The notes below the pieces were generated by a model. The model was given only the letters and a program-made list of their open reading frames with translations, did not search any database and was not told where the DNA came from. The translations under genes and the position numbers were made by a program. From Hydra vulgaris (Eukaryota > Cnidaria > Hydrozoa > Anthoathecata > Hydridae), in the NCBI RefSeq assembly GCF_038396675.1, contig NC_088934.1, positions 3,979,501-4,043,500 on the forward strand: a stretch of DNA of 64,000 nt, written 5' to 3'. Below are positions 58,998 to 64,000 of this stretch, in pieces (the stretch's first letter is position 1; every line of letters begins with the position of its first letter).

Positions 58998-59892
58998 GTT
59001 AAACCCTTGAAAGATTAAAAAAAAGGCAACACATTAGTTATGGAGATGCACATATTACATCTAAGGCTCAATGGAGTTACATTTATCCCTTAGAGAGGCT
59101 CTATGTATCTCAAAAGAGAGCCTCAAGGATAACTGAGCATTCATCCTCCAAATGTTGCCTTTGCAAAACATACCTATAATTTGTAGTTTTTGTAGAAAAT
59201 GTAAAAGAAAGTAGGCCATTCAATAATCTGGGTCCTTAAAGTTGATAAAAACTAAATTGTGGTCTCAGTTTAGCAGTTTTAAATTTTGTTTTAAATGTTG
59301 CTATAAAATTGTCACGCCGTGACGTCACAGCGTGACAGAAAAAGATTCTAAAAATAACTTGAGCTAATTATTTTTTTAAACATGTTAGTATTTTTTTAGA
59401 TGTACTAGATTGAGTTCTCATTGCGCTGGATTTTTGAAACCCTAAGTTTTACTGGTAGTCATAGAAATAAAACTATTGGTACCCTAATTGTCACAGCGTG
59501 ACAATAGTGATAAAAATTTGATTTAAACATTAATTACCATTTGATTAAAACAAATGGTATTCTGAATTTGTCTGGCAATAAGTATGTTTTTATCATAAGT
59601 AGGAATGATTAGTGCAGCTAAAAGCTTGATTGCAATGAGCAAGACAGTTTTTGAATTTTTTATAGGTTCAATTGAAGTTTGGCGATTAAAAATGAATTAA
59701 ATTATTGGAAAAATGCCTACTTTTACCTTCTGTTTCAGCCCATATTATTTTTTATAATAGCGGCATACCATAGTAAGCTATATATTTTCTGAAAAAGAAG
59801 AAGTAGAGCTTTCTACTGATATATAGTATTATTTATATTGGGTTGGTTTAATTTTATCATTTTTTGTGAGACGGTCGTGGAATTGCTCTATA

Positions 59893-60554
59893 GGGGGCCC
59901 TCATATAAAAAAAATTATACTCTCAATAATATTTATACTATAAAACTCTTTTCCGCAGGTATAGTGGGCCCTAAAATATAAAACTTGGATAAAAAAAATG
60001 TCATCCATCGTATTAAAATATATTGTTCAAAAATTTATTTTTGTATTGGAGTGCGTAGTTTACATTTAAACGAAAAGTTTTAAACTTTTTAAAATTGCAT
60101 ACGCAATTGAGAAATAAAGTACGATTATCAGCTGCGAACTGCCAGATGTTATTGTATAGTTAATTTTTATACCGTTATGTTGTGTTTGTGTATGAATTAG
60201 ACAATTAGATTGAATTCGGTAAAAGTAATAATTTGTTGCGTATAAATTTTTTTTAAACTGTAAGAAGTTCTTCAATTTATAAGTTCTTAGTTGCATATTC
60301 AATATTTTTAAAATGTAAACAATATTATTTGTTATGTCGTTGCATATCAAGGATAATGATTCTATAATCCTTGTTGCATATACAAATTACCTTTTAAATG
60401 TATGTTCTCATTTTCAATTTTATATTAAATCTTCCGTTGTATTAAGTTAACTTTTCATTTCTTATTTTATCTGAATTACTAGTCTCCAATTTATTTAATC
60501 GTGTTACGAATAATAAAGTATTGTTGCACGAGAGTTTATTACTTCACTGATATA
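59893..60554. other. Gene-less stretch
   Basis: The start is the right half of the repeat split by the 56.6-kb element (GGGGGCCCTCATA). The remainder is AT-rich without recognisable features. Confidence 0.4.
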
Positions 60555-61455
60555 GGGGAAAGGCGCCTATGATGGCATACTTAACTTTGAAGCTTCATTA
60601 TTCAGTATCCTGAAGACCAAAAATAAAAGTTTTGATATGGATACATTCCTTGTTACATCTAAAACAATAATTACCCTGGGAGTTTTCATCAGTTTTATTT
60701 TTTTTATAAGTTATTCTTATTGTAAAAAAAAGCACAAGTATGCCATCATAGGCAACCACTGCTCCTATGATGGCATAGGGGAGGATGGGGCTAGTTAGGA
60801 TCAAGGGTAACTTAATGATTTCATTTAACCTTAGAGTCTTCCCTCAGAAAAGCCAAAAATTACTCGAAACCATCCTAATTTACCATTTCACGCTACACAC
60901 CAGCATTGTAACATTTTGCGCATGCGCATAGGATATATTACGTTTTACGTATTTTTTGGACCAAAAAAAAATTTTGGAGCATCGCTTTCTTTTAACTTTA
61001 CTTAAAAATAAGTTTTTCTTATTAAAAAAAAAGGTTTTCTCAACTCGTCAATATTTCAACACCTCCAACTCGTCAGTATGCCGTCATGGGTAAAAGTCAT
61101 CATTTTCATTAAAACAAGCTGTCTGCTTTGTCCAAAAGATAAAATTAAAGTAAGTATTCCACTAAATGCACAAAACTTGAATATAAAATGCATGAAAATT
61201 TTATTTCTGTACAGTTAATAGTAAAATCACAATCTTAAATATATGAAGGAAATAAAACTACAACTGCACATTCCAAAATCGATTTTTGTTGATTATAAAA
61301 ACAATACTTGTGCACAAGGGACGTTTTTTCACTAAAACTAATGTAAAGTCAGTATAGTCATGTAGGTCTAATCATTTTTTTACCAAAACCAATTTTAATG
61401 GAAATATGACCGGTATGCCATCATAGGCGCTATGCCATCATAGGCGCCTTTCCCC
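60555..61455. mobile_element. MITE with GGGGAAAGGCGCC ends (TA target)
   Basis: The 25-bp termini are exact inverted repeats, beginning GGGGAAAGGCGCCTATGATG (60555-60579 and 61431-61455), flanked by TA. Inside, TATGCCATCATAGG-type words recur in both orientations at about 60738, 60763, 61073 (variant), 61414 and 61430. It has no coding capacity at 901 bp. Confidence 0.75.
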
Positions 61456-61555
61456 TATTTAATAAAAGGTAATTAATAAATTTGTAATATTTAAAAATTT
61501 TACAACAGGTACTGAATTTATAAATTTGTAATAATTTAGATTTTGACTCATAATA

Positions 61556-64000
61556 ATGGAAAAGAAATTAAGTAGTACAAGCGGTGCAGCAAAAAGAAGA
61601 AAGTTAAAAGAAACAAAAGCTACTTTAGCTAAATTGCCGAAGCTAACAACGTTTTTGAAACCAATCGAAAAGCGAGCGGAAACGGAAGTGGAAAGTCAAA
61701 ACTCTGCAGAAGTGGTATGTATAAATCAGTCAGTAGAACATGACGATATCGAAGAAAACATTGCTACTGGTAATAAAAATGTGAACGAAGAAGATGTGAA
61801 TAGGTCTCCGAGAAACCACCGAAATGAAGACAAGGAAGATTCAAACTCTGATACGAATGACGCCATCGAACAAATTGATTTAGAAAAATCAAGTAAATTA
61901 TTTTCTACTGACATTGCAAATTTTCATGGTAAAATACTAACAAAAGATATTAAGAAAATAATTGTATTATCGGAATCGTGTCGGCCAAAAGGTCCTTTTA
62001 TACGCGACCCTCTTGCAAGAAAACCGTAGGTTTTCCAAGGAATATTTTAAAACTACCACAAAATATGGATCTATAGAAAGAATGTGGCTTTGCTATTCCC
62101 CAAAACTTGATGCCGTTTATTGCGAGCCTTGTTGGCTTTTCTCAGAAGAACGAAAAGCAAAGGATAACTGGCGTGAGCATGGTGTCAGAGATTGGCGTGG
62201 TCTTTCTAAAAAAATTAAAATTCACGAAAATAGTCAACAACATATATTTGTTTGTTGCATTTATGAAAAATGGCGACATAATGAAACAATTGATGAAAAT
62301 ATAGAAGAACAAATACGATACCAATCAAATTTTTGGGTGCAAGTCTTAGAGCGGATAGTAAATATAACATTAGCACTTTGTAAAAATTCTTTGGCTTTTC
62401 GTGGTCATCGTGAATCATTTGACAATGAATATAATGGTAATTTTTTAACCCAAGTTCAACTTTTAGCTAAATATGATAATGTTATGAAGCAAGTTTTGAG
62501 TATGCCAAATGGATCTATAAAATATTTAAGCCATCAAATTCAAAATGAAGTCATACATTGCCTTGCAACGCATTTAAAAGCCACTCTTACTGCTGATATT
62601 AATAGTTCACCTTTTTATTCAATTATAATGGATACAACACAAGATATTACTAAAAGAGATCAGCTCAGTCAAGTATTTAGATACGTAAAAATTAATAAAA
62701 ATGAAAAAGATGAAGCCACATCAATTGAAATTAAAGAAGTTTTCTTGGGATTCACGGAAATATATAACCACACTGCTGCTGGACTACATGAAGAAATTTT
62801 AAATCTGCTAGAAAAACATCATATAAAATTAAGTAACTGCAGGGGTCAAGGTAATGATAGTGCGAACGTCATGAGTGGAATATACAATGGGGTTCAGGCC
62901 CTTTTTAAGAAAAATCAACCCAATGCTATGTATAAGCATTGCGCAGCTCATAATTTAAATCTTGTTATTAACGATGCGGTTAAATGTTGTGTTGAAGTTG
63001 CTTCATTTTTTGTAATGCTAGAAGATGTGTATTCATTTTTCGGAAATAGCATAAACAGGTGGGATCTACTATCCAAATATACAGGAGAATCACAAATAAC
63101 ATTAAAAAGGTTAAATCCAACGCGATGGGCAGGACGATATACTTCTCTTTTCGCCGTTAAAATTCGCTTTCTTGATATAATGAAAGCTCTTTCCGAGATA
63201 TCAATAACAAGTACAAAACGTGAAGAACGCGAAGAAGCAGTACGAATACAAAAAAATATGAGCAGTTTCGAATTTGTTTTTTTATGCGTGCTTTTGTCTA
63301 AAATCCTTAATGAGGTACATATACCATCAAAATTGCTGCAAACTAAAAATTTAGATCTTATGACAGCTTCAGGTTCTCTAGAAAATGCCAGCAAAAATTT
63401 AAAACAATATAGAAAGATGTTTGATTCAGCAAAACTTGAAGCGGTAGAAATAGCGACTACGTGGCAGATTCCTGCAATATTTTTTCAAAAAAGAAGAAAA
63501 AATGTGAAAAGGCATTTTGACGAATTATCTACAGATCACCGTTTTGATAGTAGTGAGGAAATTTTTCGCATCAATATTTTTATAAAAATTTTGGACGTCG
63601 TTATCAACCAACTCGACAATAGATTTAAAGGAATGCAAGAAGTGGTACAATTATTTTCCTGCATCCATCCAAATAAATTAATGGTAATGAAAGAACGTGA
63701 GATCATAAGCTGTGCAGAAGCCATTCAGAGAAAATATAGTGAAGATATAACAACTGAATGTCCGCTGCAAATGGTTATGGTAAAGTTAATACTACACGAT
63801 GAAATATCAAAAATATCATCTATACATGAATTGGCTGACCTTTTAATAGTAAAATTGTCAACTATAGCTGCAAGCGTTCCACAAATGATAACAGCATTGT
63901 TATTGTTTCTTACATTACCTGTTACTGTTGCATCAGCTGAACGTTCTTTTTCCATGCTTTATATAAGGTTACTTTCTATAAATGTTTGTGTGCCACAATA
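61556..64000 (+). pseudogene. hAT transposase, ZMYM1-like (one frameshift; runs off window)
   Basis: ATG at 61556 opens a basic/acidic leader (AAKRRKLKETKATLAKLPKL). The frame ends at 62027 because of one extra A in the AAAA run at 62020-62023; dropping a base continues as RRFSKEYFKTTTKYG. The second frame stays open to the window end. It contains a TTF-type finger (LDAVYCEPCWLFSEE), SIIMDTTQD and FRYV (first catalytic Asp), RGQGNDSANVMSGIYNGVQ (second Asp block), HCAAHNLNLV, NPTRWAGRY, and the hATC dimerisation motif TVASAERSFSML near 63920-63960. Only one lesion over about 800 codons makes this the best-preserved transposase here. It could be a young element or a domesticated gene. Confidence 0.8.

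Larger units (their letters stand above)
56661..59502. repeat. Seven GTCAC-N3-GTGAC palindromes (subterminal)
   Basis: Copies are at 56661-56673, 56838-56850, 57036-57048, 57049-57061 (variant CTG), 59311-59323 (variant GCC), 59324-59336 and 59490-59502; the other centres are AGC. On each side two copies abut, creating a TGACGTCA junction. Spacing and symmetry suggest transposase-binding sites. Confidence 0.85.
56645..59888 (-). mobile_element. DNA transposon of unassigned superfamily, GTCAC-N3-GTGAC repeats
   Basis: Inverted ends GAGCAATTCCACGACCGTC (56645-56663 and complement at 59870-59888) match perfectly over 19 bp and are bordered by TATA on both sides (56641-56644 and 59889-59892), probably the target duplication. 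Seven 13-bp palindromes of the form GTCAC-N3-GTGAC lie between the termini and the gene. The minus-strand gene encodes a DDE-like protein I cannot place in a named superfamily. The element is inserted into another repeat, whose two halves flank it. Confidence 0.75.

Noticed and set aside
59041-59130. Regulatory hairpin upstream of the 56.6-kb transposase
   Set aside because: CCTTAGAGAGGCTCTATG and AGAGAGCCTCAAGGAT form only an imperfect short stem; there is not enough support.

Overview
This is AT-rich eukaryotic DNA with long (TA)n tracts, GT-AG introns and dense, decayed transposable elements. The mix (non-LTR retrotransposons, Chapaev-, Kolobok-, P-, hAT-, MULE-, ISL2EU- and mariner-like DNA elements, tRNA-derived SINEs) together with the repeat families suggests a cnidarian, most likely a Hydra species. 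That assignment is inference from family recognition, not from a search.

The host framework is a direct duplication of about 3.3 kb. Copy A (about 1-3360) and copy B (about 47690-51000) each carry, on the minus strand, a single-exon Sox-like HMG-box gene with alignable flanks. The roughly 44 kb between them is almost entirely repeats. The only other host-gene candidate is an unrecognised set of three spliced exons on the minus strand at 6.46-7.03 kb. A short ORF shared by both duplicate copies (449-649 and 47954-48136) shows mostly synonymous differences.

Layout from left to right: HMG copy A; Kolobok-like element 1 (3389-5765); cryptic exons (6461-7034); Ulp1-like fragment (10 kb); decayed multi-copy ORF family (11-12.7 kb); LINE debris (13.3-15.7 kb); non-autonomous MULE with 9-bp target duplication (16996-20108); pogo-type HTH fragment and several MITEs (21-24.1 kb); LINE 3' end (24.2-25.2 kb); hAT fragment (25.2-26.2 kb); P-like fragment (26.9-27.7 kb); Chapaev-like element (27740-31199), whose right end sits in an 863-bp palindrome; ISL2EU-like pair of convergent genes, a SWIM/YqaJ protein and a DDE transposase (31.2-34.8 kb); second P-like fragment (35.4-36.3 kb); four or more LINE copies (36.7-44.3 kb); SINEs and Kolobok-like element 2 (45912-47394); HMG copy B; a mariner-like element (51790-55554) with Kolobok-like element 3 nested in its right terminal repeat; an element of unassigned superfamily with 13-bp GTCAC-N3-GTGAC palindromes (56645-59888); a MITE (60555-61455); and a nearly intact hAT transposase running off the right edge.

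Every recognisable mobile-element gene here carries stops, frameshifts, deletions or catalytic substitutions. None looks autonomous as it stands; the hAT at the right edge, with one visible frameshift, is closest. I found no CRISPR, no operon and no intact classical RNA gene. The strongest leads are precise insertion junctions, a covarying 3' hairpin in the LINE family, the large palindrome, the start-codon difference between the HMG paralogues, and the unassigned element at 56.6 kb.
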